Part shown: positions 1 through 12,884 of the stretch, in pieces
How positions within the stretch are numbered: position 1 is the first letter of the stretch
How the letters are laid out: the number at the start of each line of letters is the position of its first letter
NCBI GenBank assembly: GCA_016987375.1
Contig: PJRA01000453.1
Location: 465,638-529,637 of the forward strand
Length of the DNA: 64,000 bases
DNA from: Brachionus koreanus
Lineage: Eukaryota > Rotifera > Eurotatoria > Ploima > Brachionidae
Reading direction: 5' to 3'
Program-made: the position numbers and the translations under genes
Notes under the pieces: generated by a model
Database searches by the model: none
Seen by the model: the letters and a program-made list of their open reading frames with translations, nothing else
What the model was told of the DNA's origin: nothing

Positions 1-164
1 TGATTGAAAATTTTAATTATAATTAAAATTATTCATAAGCAATCACTTATTGCTACTTACGAAGAAGTTAAACTAACTTTAATTTTGTTTTTTACTTTTT
101 TATCCTTTAAAATTAAAAATCTAATGAATTTATTTAAAAAGTGAACAAATCAATAGAAAATATA

Positions 165-480
165 GGCTTTTCAAGCGTGTATACCATATGTTAAGAAAGA
201 TACTGAAGTTTTGGATTTTTCCCAAAAGAGAGCAATTAAATTGGTGCAAGCACTGTGAGTCCTAAATTATGAGGTTCGTCAACAAGGTTTAATTTGAAAT
301 TCCAGAGACAAATAGTGAGAAATTGTAGACAAAGGTTCAACTTTTTTACAAAAAGTGTGATAAGCTTATGGAATAGAATACCGGCAAAGATTGTTCATCA
401 CTCTAAAACTTAAAATGAGGTTAAGAACAAATTGGAAAAGATCAACCTGGAATCGCTTACAACTAAATATTAACATTTAA
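165..480 (+). pseudogene. 3' end of a decayed non-LTR (LINE) retrotransposon
   Basis: Broken reading frames give pieces typical of the end of LINE ORF2: a KKDTEVLDFSQKRAIKLV-like segment near 190-250, then FNFFTKSVISLWNRIPAKIV at about 331-392, and after one stop EVKNKLEKINLESLTTKY ending at TAA near 475. This matches the usual order of the C-terminal part of CR1/jockey-type reverse transcriptases (an RATKLV block, then FF..RV...WN.LP..IV, then FK..LD). Frameshifts and stops show it is dead. The following AT-rich tail contains a TTATTATTACTATTATTATT stretch near 605-630, like a LINE 3' end. The clade is inference. Confidence 0.7.
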
Positions 481-3400
481 ATACATTTGAGTTTGTTATG
501 TCTTTGTGTTGTTCTTTTAAGTTTATTCATATATTATTTGAAGATATCATAATGTGTAACTGTAGTTCTATGTAGTTCTAAGAACCGGACCACATTAAGA
601 ATTAATTTTATTATTACTATTATTATTTAGCTTTATTTCAACTAAAAGAGTTTATATTTTTTTTGATCTATTGCCAGCCAATATGTCAAAATACTTAATT
701 AATATTTACAAAAAAAATTTATGTAATTCTCAATATCAAATTTAACCAAAGACTTAACTTGGCAATAAACCGGAGCTCTAATTCTGTCCTTATGCTACCT
801 TCTTTTTCATTATTCAATTTAAACAAATATAATTATTTTTAAATATTAGTTTTAATATTATTTTTAAATTTATACAAAAACTAGATGCTTTTAAAAATCG
901 AAAAAAAAATAAAGAACAGATATTGAAATTCGGTTTATTATCATTTTTTGAACAGTTGAGCATTTAGTTAATAAATTAATTTGAAAAAAATCTAATTTTT
1001 CAATACTCTCACTTAAATAATGGATATTTTTTAAATTTTATTTATTTTTTTTCAAAAATGCAATAAAATATTTTCAATTAAATGTTTGTTAAGTAATTAA
1101 GTTATTTAAGTATTATGGAAGATAAGGTATATTCAATTTTTAAAATAATCGTTTAACCATTGTTTCAATTAGAATAACTCTTAAAGAACATAGAAATGAA
1201 CTTATTGGTAAATCAAATTTCCAAGACAAACGATATTATCTTTGATCAAATTAAATTACTTTTTTAAATTAAAGTCTAAGCAAATAGATAATGAATGATT
1301 TTTAATTATTTTTTAGGTAAAAAATTTGATTTAAATCATAAATTACTAATCTAAAATAGTTTTTTAGTGAAAAAAAAATTGAATTAATTTTTTAATTTTT
1401 TTTTCTTATATTTGATTACCTATTCTATTTTTGATTTTTTAATAAGATTTCAAATATACTCTTTTGAACAAATTTTTCATCAATCTAGAAAAATCTATAT
1501 ACCATGTTTCCTAGTTGGATATCGCAGCAAACAAGGGAATATAGAATGAGAAATATAGATTTTTATAAGATACCAAAGTTTAAATTCATTCATAGTTAAA
1601 ATTACTTTTTTATTTCATTTACTTTTTGTTATTTTTATTCGTATAAATCTTTTTTGCAAGACAAAAATGCGTTAAGTCTAATTTGCAATAGATTTTAAAT
1701 CGGATAGTATTTTTAATGATAAACTATTTTGTTAGAATAAATAATTAATGAATTAAATTTAAATTAATAATTCAATTATAATCTAATTCACAGAGAAAGA
1801 TTATATTTATTATTTTAAGAATATTTAGACATTTAAAAAAGTGCCTGAAGTCATAAAAAGCTACTTAAAGTTATAATTCATTAATTTCAGCTAGAGTTCA
1901 CCTAGAAAGCTAATATGCCAAATACTAGTATATGGATTGAGAAACATTGCTTGGTTATTTGAAAAAAAAAAGAAAAAAAATTTTCTAGATTTTATCAATT
2001 CAATATAAAATGCATCAAGAAAACAATTTTTAATACGAACATTTATATAAAACTAATGATTTAATTAAATTCATTTTTTGATACTTTTAATATTTTTGGA
2101 TTAGTAAAAAATTATTTACAAAAAAAAACATTTAAATATCAAAATTAAAATATAAAAATAAAATGAGATAATTAAACTTTATGATTTAAGAAAAACACAT
2201 CGAATTTTTTATTTTTAAAATAAATAAATTTAAATCTATTAAAATTATTGATAACACAAGATTTTTTAAAAAACATAATCTAGTTATTTAAGCTTGCAAA
2301 TTAAAGATTTGATATTGTTTTGAATAGATTTTTAGTGATATAGAATTACTAAAAACTTGAGAGCAAACTAATTTTAAAAATATTATTCAGAATATTCAGA
2401 ATTACGTCAAACAATCAAGAAATTTATATAATCAAAGGTAATACCAGAAAATTTACAATTTTTTTTTTAAATGGACAGCAATCAAATACTTTTGATTTTA
2501 GCCAAATAGACAAAAATCTGTTTTAAATTTTAAAGCTAAAATTTTATTTATTATTATTTGAAAATAATGATTACGGATTAGTTTTTGAAAAAAAAATGAA
2601 AAATTTTTTGAATAAAATATTTTTGTTATTTTAAATTTTAATCAAATTAAATTAGCCTCTTTATTTCAATTAATTTTGGTATATTTTTACAACTAATTTT
2701 GTTTTGATTGAAAACAAAAGATGAACAATAAAAATATGAGGGTTTAGTTTTGAAGTATTTATTGAATATTTGCCTTTATAGTCTTAAAATTATTATAATA
2801 ATTATAATAATAATAATAAAAATTTGAATTGAAATTCTTCAATGATGATTTAAGTATCAAAATGACTAAAATATGTCAATTATTTTTTCAATTATTAAAC
2901 GTCAAAACTTGAGATGAATGAATAAAATAAATGAAACTGATGAATTATTTATTTTTGATAATAAGAGACTATAAGCATGTTTTGTTTTACGTGTAGTAAA
3001 AGTGTTTTTTTAAATAAGAAAAGTTTTAAGTTCAATAATGATCTTAGAAAGAAATTCAAGCCCTCTCCAAATTTGATTAAATCAATAGATTAATTTCAAT
3101 AAAGCACTTTTCTCATCATCTGATATCACATTGCAAAGCTTGATTGCAGATATCTTAATTTGCTAAATTTATCTATTAAAAATGGATAGCTATGAGTCTG
3201 GCATATCGATTTCTTGAAGTTATATAATCTAATTTTTTTGAAAGACCTCTCATTATTTACTACTGATTAGAATCTGTGAAAGATAGCTTAAATAATCTAT
3301 CTGCCTGGAACTTGCTTATTCAATTTGGAATCGATGATTAAGCAGAAATCTTACAATTAGTCGGAAAAGAGAGGAAATTTGTGAAGAAAGAAGATCTCGG

Positions 3401-5792
3401 TTGGAAAACTAAGGGTTAATCTATCAGACTGAGAACAAAAAACTTAGAATATAGCTTTATAGATAGAGAAATATAATTTATTAATTTCATTTTAATGATT
3501 TTGATGGTTTGATGCCTTTAAAACAAAACAAATAAATTTTTTTATTTTCATTTTTTAGTTCAACAATTATAATATTCTGTTGAGAAGAGATTAATAGAAA
3601 AAATTTGCTTCTACAAAGATAAATAGAACTAAATAAAACACGACTTGAATTCAACTTGAAGCAAATATTCAACTAGATAATCTATATTTATCTAAGGAAA
3701 TGAGAAAATCTAGCTGACTTCTGAGATTAGCTTTTAAACCGCTTTTTAAATGCCGAAAAAGCTAATTTTTCTCTACGTTTATTCATTTTAGAAGAAGTAA
3801 AAAATAAATTAAAGATTTTCGGGGCTCTAACACATTTAAGCCAACTGCCTGTAGTTATCTCTCAAATTTAGCATTAAAATAATTGCTCTAATCCAACAGA
3901 GTGCATTATCATTTTTAAAAAGAACTTTAGACATCATTTGCAAAATAGTGAATTTTTAATTTTTTTTTGATTCATTTGGCAGTTTCATCAAGCACTGAAC
4001 AGAGACTTTAAATAGCTTAAAGAATTAACTAAAATAAATTGTTAAAAAAAAGGACAATATGGCCAGAGTAACCTGATTAACCTGCATTCATCAAATAAAT
4101 AAATTCGATGAAATTCACACGCAAATTCGAATAAATAAATAAATTTTATTAGCCAAGAGTATTCTTATTTGCTTAACATTCTTTAACATGACAACTATTT
4201 AGGTTAATTTAATAATAATAGCAAAAACTGATCATTTAGAAGAGCTTAGCATGAGTGCTCGACTAAAATTTAAAAAAGGAAATTAAACTTTCTAAAATGT
4301 TTAATTACTCTAATTTAACCTAATTGCTGTCTAATCGTTTTCAATAAAAATAAAATTGGTTGCTCAAGCTTATAAGCGTAGACTAGGAGCATTTTTTTTT
4401 CAAATCTGGATTAGAAAAAATCTTAAACAATATTTATGATAGATAGCTAAGTTTATAGACCGACTAGTGTAGAATCTGGTTTGAATTCAATTGGGAAAAT
4501 GATCATGTTTATTTATGATTTTATTTCACTTAAAAGCAATATTCTTCGTTTATTCTAAATAGTTTATGTCTAATCTCTTAAAGAATAAGTTCTAAACGAA
4601 CATATTTTGTTCGTTTGATCCAGGCTAATTTTAATCAAATAAATGTATTGTTAAATGTGCGGCAAATTATTATATAATGATTATTTTAGAAGAAAAAAAT
4701 TGTACTATTTTATTCAATTTAATATAAAAAATATCAAAAAAAAAATTTTTATGATTTGATCATACAAAAGCATCAATTTTGTTCAATTGCTTGGGGGGGT
4801 GGTGAATGTATGCTTCCTAGATTAAAGAAATCTCGAGGCCTTAAATGATAAAATTAAGGTCAAACGAGCATTGACCGATGAAACTCGGATTCTATCAAAT
4901 TTTGGTAGTTAGGCAAAAAATTTATTAGCTCAAGTATAAATCATTAAATTAGAATATTTCATATATCAAGACACAGAAACAGCTGTTTGTCAAACTAATT
5001 CTCTACGGACTTTTAATGAATGCAGATATTCAAAGGCCTAAGAAGATAACAGCGTAGAATTAGATTAAAATTAGAATTTGTTAGTACTGCGCAGCTAATG
5101 AAAAATGAAAACAAAGCAAATATTTGATTTGTTGAACTGTAGCTAATCAATCATAATGTTCAATGGGAATATTTGATTGCAGATAAGATTAAGATAAAAA
5201 TTGCTCTATGCGCTAATGTAAAACAAAGCGAAAAAAAAAGTGGTAATGGAACCCTAGGGCTGTTCTATAGATCAAGTATTTATTTTATCAGATTTTGCGC
5301 AATTGGATGACAACCAAATCGAATGTATGCAAAAAATGCAATCGAATTAGGTTGTGTTCATAAATTATTATTTCGAAATTTGAGTCTTAAATTTGAGCAA
5401 TTTTAAAAATTTAACATGTATGAGAATTATAATAAAATCAAATAGCGTAACGAAAATTATCAATTTAAATATTTGAATATTTAATATCGAATATCATTTT
5501 TCGATGAGGCAAAAAATCAAGAAACAATTCTACCTAGCAAAGTGGTCACAATCAAATAATTCTAATCACAATTTTTAATTATGCTACTGATGGTTTACTT
5601 TTAATTTTTAATGATATTCGACCTAAATTCAAGTAAACTGAGTGATCAAAGAATATGCATATAATTTCCAATAGGTCAAATAGAAACATTAAAAAATTTA
5701 AAAAAAAAAATTTTTTTTTTCTTAACCTTATATGGTTTGATCACAAAATTTATTTAATGTGATTTTGTATTGACTTTTTTTTAGATAGAATA
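481..5792. other. AT-rich intergenic DNA, no supported gene
   Basis: I see no open frame with splice sites or recognisable domain here. The stretch is poly-A/poly-T-rich DNA with a few short tracts such as TAATAATAATAATAA near 2795-2820 and a G-run near 4793. The only longer open frame (minus strand 3487-3672) is low-complexity and has no family resemblance. Some patches (about 3080-3480 and 4940-5250) are slightly less AT-rich and may be old repeat remnants, but I cannot identify them. Confidence 0.5.
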
Positions 5793-6219
5793 ATGATGAC
5801 TAATCCGGCTCAAAATCAGCCAACTGAAAATCAACCAAACACGTCTCCTAAGCAATCAGAAGGGCAGCAAAGTCCTACCAGCACCCATCATTCCACTTTA
5901 GCTCAACACATCCTGCAAAATCAACTACTAAATCAAAAGCAGCTGCTAAATCCGGCTCTTGGCAACGCCAACGTGCTCGGCTTACCCAACTATGTCAACA
6001 TGCCTATCGATGCGACTAGCCAGCAAATACAGGCCCAGCTCTTGCAGAGTTTGATGGCTCAAAATTTAATGCAGTCAAACCAGTATGCTCAGGGAAGCGA
6101 TGAACACCAACTGTACGAGTACATGCATCAATTGATTGAAGAAAAAGAAAAGCTAAAAGATTTGACCAACGAGCCGTTCAATTTTGCTTTGCCAATGTGC
6201 TCTAAATTGTTGGACGAAG
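5793..6219 (+). CDS. Alternative first exon of a STAR-family gene (Q/N-rich N-terminus plus a QUA1-like segment)
   Basis: The open frame starts at ATG 5793 (a second ATG follows at once) and ends at a GT donor at 6220. It encodes about 142 residues. The first 100 are rich in Gln, Asn and Ser. Residues about 106-142 read YEYMHQLIEEKEKLKDLTNE...CSKLLDE, aligning with the QUA1 dimerisation motif of Quaking/HOW/GLD-1 ([12 protein letters not shown]...ERLLDE). The exon ends in phase 1 at the same LLDE-G|gt position as exon 1 of the STAR gene at 7099, so it could join the exon at 7552 in frame. An AG acceptor 8 nt before the ATG (5783-5784) suggests a 5' UTR intron or spliced leader. It has no KH domain of its own before the next STAR exons. 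It is either an alternative N-terminus of the 7099-8781 gene or the orphan first exon of a lost copy. Confidence 0.6.
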
Positions 6220-7098
6220 GTATTTTTTTGCCCATTTTTTATTGTTAAAAAAATAACACTTTAAGAATCGTAGCCTACTTATCTTTTAGAACTAGAATTA
6301 GTACATAAAGATAGCAAAAATAAATTCTAGCTTAAACAATTTAGAAATACTTTAGTTTCCAGCTAATTCAGTTTTAAATAATTCATTCATTTGGATATTA
6401 ACTTGAAAGTATGTTAAAATAATTGTTTGAGAAAGTGTTGGCTTCGAACCATTTTTAATTAATTTTTTATTTTATCTATTTTTATTAGTTAAGTTTATTA
6501 GGAGAAACAAAATTATAAATTGTAAATGAAATGCTTAATCCTTTTAAGCAAGAAAGCAAATTTATTTTAGAGTAAGGTGTTTGGTTGGAGATGAACAGCT
6601 GGGGCTAGTTATTCGAACAATTAAGATTTTTTTAAGACTCAATTTGAAATCGAATACCGAGAATTGAGCTATTTTCTCTTGCTATAAATCGGAAGAGCAT
6701 TGATTCAAATGTTGGGTAGAATTTGGGTTGAAAGCCAAGTTTGAAAGCTTTCATTAGTAGAATAAAATAAAAAAAATTTAAATTTTTAAAGAATAAATAT
6801 TTTCACAAAAATTTGTAATAGTTCTCTCTTACCTTTATTATTATTATTTCAAGTTAATCAAAGTAAATTTATAAACTTGGAATAAATTATTTTAATTTTA
6901 GATTTTTGGCTAGAGATTTTTTTTTTTGTTCAAATCACTGAGAATGATTTAAGATTTTTATTAGCACAAGACGAAAACAAAAATCTATTTAAAAATTATA
7001 TTTTTCTTTTTCGAAAAAAATAAAATAAAAAGAAAATAAAATTAAAATAAAAAAAATTCTGAAAGAGAAAAGAGAGAGAGGTGTATAGAATTTGTATA
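6220..7098. other. Intron or promoter region between two alternative STAR first exons
   Basis: AT-rich DNA with no open frame of note. It would be intron if the 5793 exon splices to 7552, and promoter plus 5' UTR for the 7099 start. A purine-rich GAGAGAAAAGAGAGAGAGG tract lies just upstream of ATG 7099. Confidence 0.4.
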
Positions 7099-8781
7099 AT
7101 GGCTAACGATATACCCAATACTGCTGAATATTTGGCCCAACTACTTAAGGACAAAAAACAACTAGCTGCTTTTCCAAACGTTTTCATTCATTTGGAGCGA
7201 ATTTTAGACGAAGGTAAATCTAAGCCTAGTACCGGAATATTCCCTTTGTAATTCGACCAATTTTAGCAAATAGAACATCAGTCAGTATTTTTTTACGTTA
7301 TCAAATAAGGCTTAAATTTATTAATATCTTTTTAAAATTAACACCATGAATGAATCAATTAACAGACTATAAATGTATATTTTTATACATATATTTAATT
7401 ACATATGTTAACTAATAAAGTAAATAATAAAATAACAAAATAATTAGGCCTGCTTAATTAAATCACATGACATTGGCTTAATAACTAAGTTTAATTTAAA
7501 TAAAATTTAATTCTTAATTTTAAATTTTAATTTAATAATTTTTTTTTTAAGAAATAAGTCGAATTCGCACAAATCTGTTCCAATTAGGTGCCAAAGAAGC
7601 AGTTTGTTTGCCAGAACCAGTAGGACCGGTTATTCAACATACCGAAAAGTTATATGTACCGGTCAAGGACTATCCAGACGTAAGTTTTTGCTTCACTTTT
7701 GAGTCAAAAATATAAGAAAATATTTTTGTCAAGTTCAATTTTGTGGGTCGTATCTTGGGGCCCAGAGGAATGACTGCCAAACAGTTGGAACAAGAGACTG
7801 GATGCAAAATAATGGTCAGAGGAAAGGGCTCGATGAGAGACAAAGCCAAGGAGGAACAAATGAAAGGAAAGCCCAATTGGGAGCATCTAAATGATGAGCT
7901 GCATGTACTTGTCACTTGTGAAGATACAAAAAATCGAGCTGATATCAAACTAAGACGAGCTGTGGAAGAAATTAAAAAACTTCTTGTTCCATCTGTAAGT
8001 TGAAAAAAATTTAATTAATTAGTAAAATTTTTCTCTAAATAAAATTTTCTGCTTTTAATTTTTATTAACTACTAACACAATTGTAAGTATAAATTGAAAA
8101 AAGAATAGTTATAGCTCTTTAATGTTTTAAATGGCCAAATTAGCTAATATGTCATTTTATAAAATTCGTGCTATTTTTGTCAATTTAAACTATATGTTCT
8201 CGTATATATGTTTTGCTCAACATTTAATTCCTTAATAAAATCCTGCTAAATTTTTTTTTGTCAATTTTAGCCAGAAGGTGAAGACGAATTGAAAAAAAAA
8301 CAATTAATGGAATTGGCAATCATAAATGGAACCTATCGTGATAGCAGTAAACTGCATAAAGGTATGAATCCTATACTCATTCCTGGCGGTAATGTGTTGG
8401 CCGCTGCAGCTGCGGCAGTAGGCTCTGGCAATGGACTTAAGTCGCCACCGAATCATTTAAACCAGTCTTTGATTTTGTCACCTCGATTTTCCTCGAATGC
8501 GGCCAACTCAACCACCCAATTGACAGATCCCACCACTGGCCTCATTTACACAACTATACCTACTATTTATACGGATCAAGCGAGCTTGAACAACGGCCAA
8601 CAGCCTTCTATTCTCGATTACACAAATGGACTCGAATTCTCACAAAATGGTAAAGCAAAAATAAATAAAATAAATTTAATACAATAGTTTATTAAAAGGT
8701 TCTCTTAAAGCCCAAAGATATTCTTCAATTAATTCAGCAACAATCAGAGCTCATCCATATGCTCGCGTTGCCTTGTCATAA
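7099..8781 (+). CDS. qki: STAR-family RNA-binding protein, Quaking/HOW type (copy 1)
   Basis: Exons 7099-7213, 7552-7679, 7734-7994, 8271-8649 and 8699-8781 join in frame to 321 residues. STAR proteins bind RNA as dimers and control splicing, stability and translation of mRNAs. Domain order is complete: QUA1 at residues 9-39 ([19 protein letters not shown]), a linker ending [12 protein letters not shown], the maxi-KH with [12 protein letters not shown] and GKGSMRD from about 82, then QUA2 ([20 protein letters not shown]). The C-terminal tail ends [11 protein letters not shown], recalling the RVHPYQR nuclear-localisation tail of Quaking-5, so nuclear action is likely. QUA1 is closest in wording to Drosophila HOW. 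A tandem paralogue follows at 10871. The exon at 5793 may be an alternative start. Confidence 0.9.
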
Positions 8782-10870
8782 ATGGTATTTATTTTAAATC
8801 AAAATCTTTATATAGTTGTTGTTACTTGTTGCTCTCATCTCTCAAATATTCATAAATTCGTCCAAATTTCTGTTCTGTAAATACTTATTTTAAACAAAAA
8901 CTATCAAGACAAAATTTAAATTTTTTTTCTTATTAAAATGTAAATGTTGGTTAAATTTTAGTCTAACTTTGTTACTAATTTATTCAGGGATACTCTTAGT
9001 CTCTTAACTATTATTATCTAGTCATAGCTTAGAATGCATGATTTAATTATTTAATGCACTTTGACAATAACAACAACTAAACACTAATTTATTTGTTCTT
9101 TAACTTTTTTTTTTAATTTTCTTTTATGGACGCTTTATTAGATCAACTAATAGATCACCTGTTCAGTTCGAGTTTTATACTAATATGTAATCAATCAAAA
9201 TTAGATAAATTTGCACGAATTTTTCGACTAATCAACAAAATTTAACTTGAAATGCTCAAATAATGAAGCATTAATGGAACTAGAGGTGCTTACTTTTTTT
9301 TTTATTTTCATTTTATTTGAATTCCATCTTATGTCACTCTTAATTCAGTATTTAATATATTTTTGGCATTTTTATTTAAATTTTATTTATTTATTTTTCA
9401 AAAAAAAAAAAACTCAGTGGCAGCATTTATTGTAAAAAAATAGAAATAATGTAATCTTTTATAATTGCTTTTTTTTTTTTCAAATAAATTTAAATGGCTC
9501 TATTTGCATAAATGATAAGCAAGACCGAAAATATAATTTTTGTCAAAGTATTTAACTTTTTTTTTTTATTTTTTTGTTTTATTGAAAAGTGAGCTTAATT
9601 AAAATTTCGAAGAGATTTTTAAATTAATTAATTCTATTTTATAAAAAAACAATATTATTCTTTTATAAACCTTATTTAAATAAAAATTTTATTAACGTCA
9701 AATTTTTTAATTTCTAAAATTTAACCCTTAAAACTAGACTCATAATCTAAATATTAAAAAAAAAACTACAAATCAAAATTGTATACTCTGAAGCCCTGTG
9801 TAACTTTTTCACAATCGGACTGTTTTACTTGAAGTTTATTTAGGCCAAAGTAGCATTGTTTATAGATAGAAAGGCAATATTTTTGTTTTAACACAAACGA
9901 GAATTTAAGATAGTCATCTAAATTTTTTTAATTTATCAAAGATCACTCAAGCGTCTAGTTAAACAAATAAAATATTTATTTCATTATTTGGCCTATAGTT
10001 GACTAATGATCACCTTTTGAAGGGTAAAGTTTTTACTTGTAGAAAATCATCACTCAAATTTGTCTAATTAAGTCTAAAATCACGTACCGTGATGGACTAT
10101 AAAATGCAGGCTTACTTCACCAAATTGTTAAAATCTCATCAATTGGATAAAATAAAATAGTCCAAAGTAAAGCATAGTAACCGCGGTCAATAGCCAAAAG
10201 CAACAAACCGAAACTAGCTATTTTCACGCAAATCTTATATTTAAATAAACAATAGCTAAATATCTATGTTAAGTGATGAAACCGTAGGATGCAACACAAA
10301 TAATTTGATTCTAATTAGTCTAGTTAAGTGGCAGATCCTTCTATTGACCGTATTTTAGAGTCTTGATCTATTTTGTTTATTATTTAAGAATGGTAAAAAA
10401 AAATTAATATTTCTAGAATTTTGCATTTAAAAAATAAAATAAAAACTAAAATTTTTTAAAATAATATTTGTTTAATCTACTAATTATACTTGAGCTAATG
10501 AGGTAAAGTGATAAAGCTGAGAGGCAATTCTGTTCAGAAAAACTACCCACGGGCACTCTCTCATCAAAGATAAACCAAGACTACCTTGCACAAAAATACT
10601 ATTTTAGCTCAATGTTCCAATTTTAAATTTGTCCAAATTAGATTTTTAGAAAGCATACAAAATTGCATCAAATAATAATTTAAGCAAGAATATTCATCGA
10701 GACAAAAAACCAGCTTATCGGACAAAACTTTATTTTGCAATTACTTGAATTAATTGCAAATTTTGAATGCTAAATGTTAAAAAGCATAAAATCTCAAAAA
10801 GGATAATCATTTTTCGTTTAGCTAAGAAAGAAAACAAAATTTTAAAATTCATTAAATAAAAAGAAAAAAA
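8782..10870. other. Intergenic DNA between the tandem STAR genes
   Basis: No supported gene. Sequence is AT-rich with homopolymer runs. The open frame at 9247-9435 is low-complexity Phe/Tyr/Leu and is not convincing. The last few hundred bases should hold the 3' UTR of copy 1 (start) and the promoter of copy 2 (end), but I see no clear TATA box. Confidence 0.4.
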
Positions 10871-12248
10871 ATGGCCACTGAAACTACAAACACGGCAAAT
10901 GAATATTTGTCTCAATTGCTCGAAGACAAGAAGCAACTTGGCGCATTTCCCAAAATGTTCAAACATCTAGACAGATTGTTGGACGAAGGTATCTATTATT
11001 TGGATATGCTTTCCTTCCGTGTTTTAAAATAGGGCTGTCCCAATTAGGTAAATTGCGTTTTAGAATTCTCTAAGAATAACTCTTAACCATTACTTGTCAT
11101 GTCAAAAAATTAACCAACTAATTATTTTTGTTTAACCAGTTATATATAATTTTTTGAAACTCATTTTTCAAAAATTAATTATAATTTAAACACTTTCCTA
11201 ATCATTTTAAATTCTAATAAAAATTAATAACTAATTTTTAATAAAAAAAATTTTCAAGAAATAAAAAAAGCACAACATATACTTATACAGCCAAATACCA
11301 TTCTTAGTTCGGTTAATGTCCTACCAGAACAAGCAGGCCCTATTGTTCAAATAACTGAAAAATTATACGTTCCGGTGAAGGACTATCCAGATGTAAATTG
11401 ATAAAGAATTTAATTAGAAGATTCTATATTTGTTATTTTATATAGTTTAACTTTGTCGGACGAATATTGGGACCGCGAGGTATGACATCAAAACAGTTGG
11501 AACAAGAGACTGGATGCAAAATAATGGTCAGAGGAAAGGGCTCGATGAGAGACAAAGCCAAGGAGGAACAAATGAAGGGAAAGCCCAATTGGGAGCATCT
11601 AAATGATGAGCTGCATGTACTTGTCACTTGTGATGATACAAAAAATCGAGCTGAAATGAAAATAAAGCGAGCTGTGGAAGAAATTAAAAAACTTCTTGTT
11701 CCTTCAGTAATTATTTAAATTATTTTTTATTTTTTTTAATTTATTGTTTTGTTTCAGCCTGAAGGCGAAGATGAGCTTAAAAAAAAACAACTAATGGAGC
11801 TTGCTATCATAAATGGAACCTATAAGCAAAAATTAAATCCAATTTTGATTCCGAGTGACGGAACTTTTGCATTTTTGTCTGCCCTAAATCCCTATCAAAA
11901 TCAACCTCTCTTTGTCTCTTCAAACCTTGCATCGAATTCCATCATTTCCACAACACCTACAACACAAATTATCACTCCTCCTCCAGATCCAACAAACGGA
12001 GTATTTTACACGCTGCCGACTCAATTTTTTCAAGATCCAGCTTCTATAACGAATGGCCTAGCCTCATCGGTTTCTGCTGCCAACATTCTTGAATATCCAT
12101 CAGCAATCGATATTTCTCAAGCAGGCAAGCTTTTTTTATATCAATGATTTTTTTATTATTTTTTTCTAAAGGTGCTATAAAATCTCAACGATATTCAGCT
12201 ACCACAGGAGTAAGAAATCATCCATACAATAGAGTTTCTCTATCATGA
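10871..12248 (+). CDS. qki: STAR-family RNA-binding protein, Quaking/HOW type (copy 2)
   Basis: Exons 10871-10988, 11259-11392, 11446-11706, 11758-12124 and 12172-12248 join in frame to 318 residues, with the same intron positions and phases as copy 1. QUA1 ([20 protein letters not shown]), KH ([27 protein letters not shown]) and QUA2 ([20 protein letters not shown]) are intact. The tail after QUA2 is diverged and Ser/Thr/Pro/Asn-rich, then ends [10 protein letters not shown] like copy 1. The last intron starts with GC (AG|GCAAGC at 12125), a rare but known GC-AG type; no GT donor is available there. From about 11494 to 11702 the KH exon is almost identical in DNA to copy 1 while flanking parts differ. 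It is a tandem duplicate, probably functional. Confidence 0.88.
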
Positions 12249-12884
12249 AAAGGTTTACTATCAAATATATTTTTTTAGTTTTGGTTAATTTTAGTTTGAG
12301 AAAAAATTATGGAAAAAGCTAAATTTATTTTTTTTTCAATAAAAAAAAAAAAAATTTTGTAACCATGTAAATAAAATTTGAAGCTTTATTGGTTTTGTTG
12401 TTTTAATTTTTTTGAATTTAAATCGCGAAAAATTATTTAAACTTCGCCTTTATTAATTCAAATTTTTTTTTTTAATATTGCAGATAAAATATTCTTTTTT
12501 ATGTTTGTTTTATTTAATGCTTTATTTAAAAATGTAAATTTATTCAATTCAGTAATCATTTTGGGCAATTAAAAACAATTGACAAACACTTAAGCTTTTT
12601 TTTTTCCCAAATTAAAAAAAAAAAAAATTAAATATATTTCACTTTGCACCAACAAAAAGACTAATTCTGTCTTTGTTAAAAAAAAATATTTTGAATTTTC
12701 CATTTGAAATTTATTAAAAATCTAGATGAAAATATAAAGATAAATTCATTTACTTTGTCATAAAACTAAATGATTTAAACATGGGAATTAATAAATCCCA
12801 AAATTTTATTAATAAAGCATATCAAAATTTTTTTATTTAATGTTGGAATTTGGTGTTTAAAAAAAATAAACTTGTTTTTTTATA
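12249..12884. other. Intergenic AT-rich spacer
   Basis: Poly-A/poly-T-rich sequence with several AATAAA matches soon after the STAR copy 2 stop (for example near 12338 and 12371) that could serve as its poly(A) signals. No gene seen. The right end should contain the promoter of the secreted protein gene at 12885. Confidence 0.4.

Noticed and set aside
3487..3672. Minus-strand open frame of 61 codons
   Set aside because: Low complexity and isolated in repeat-rich intergenic DNA; no domain.
5793..6219. Treating the upstream STAR exon as a complete separate gene
   Set aside because: It ends at a donor in the same phase as the 7099 exon and has no KH domain or stop in a spliced frame of its own, so an alternative exon explains it better.
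9247..9435. Plus-strand open frame rich in Phe, Tyr and Leu
   Set aside because: Composition is just poly-T tracts read as codons; no splice context or conservation signal.
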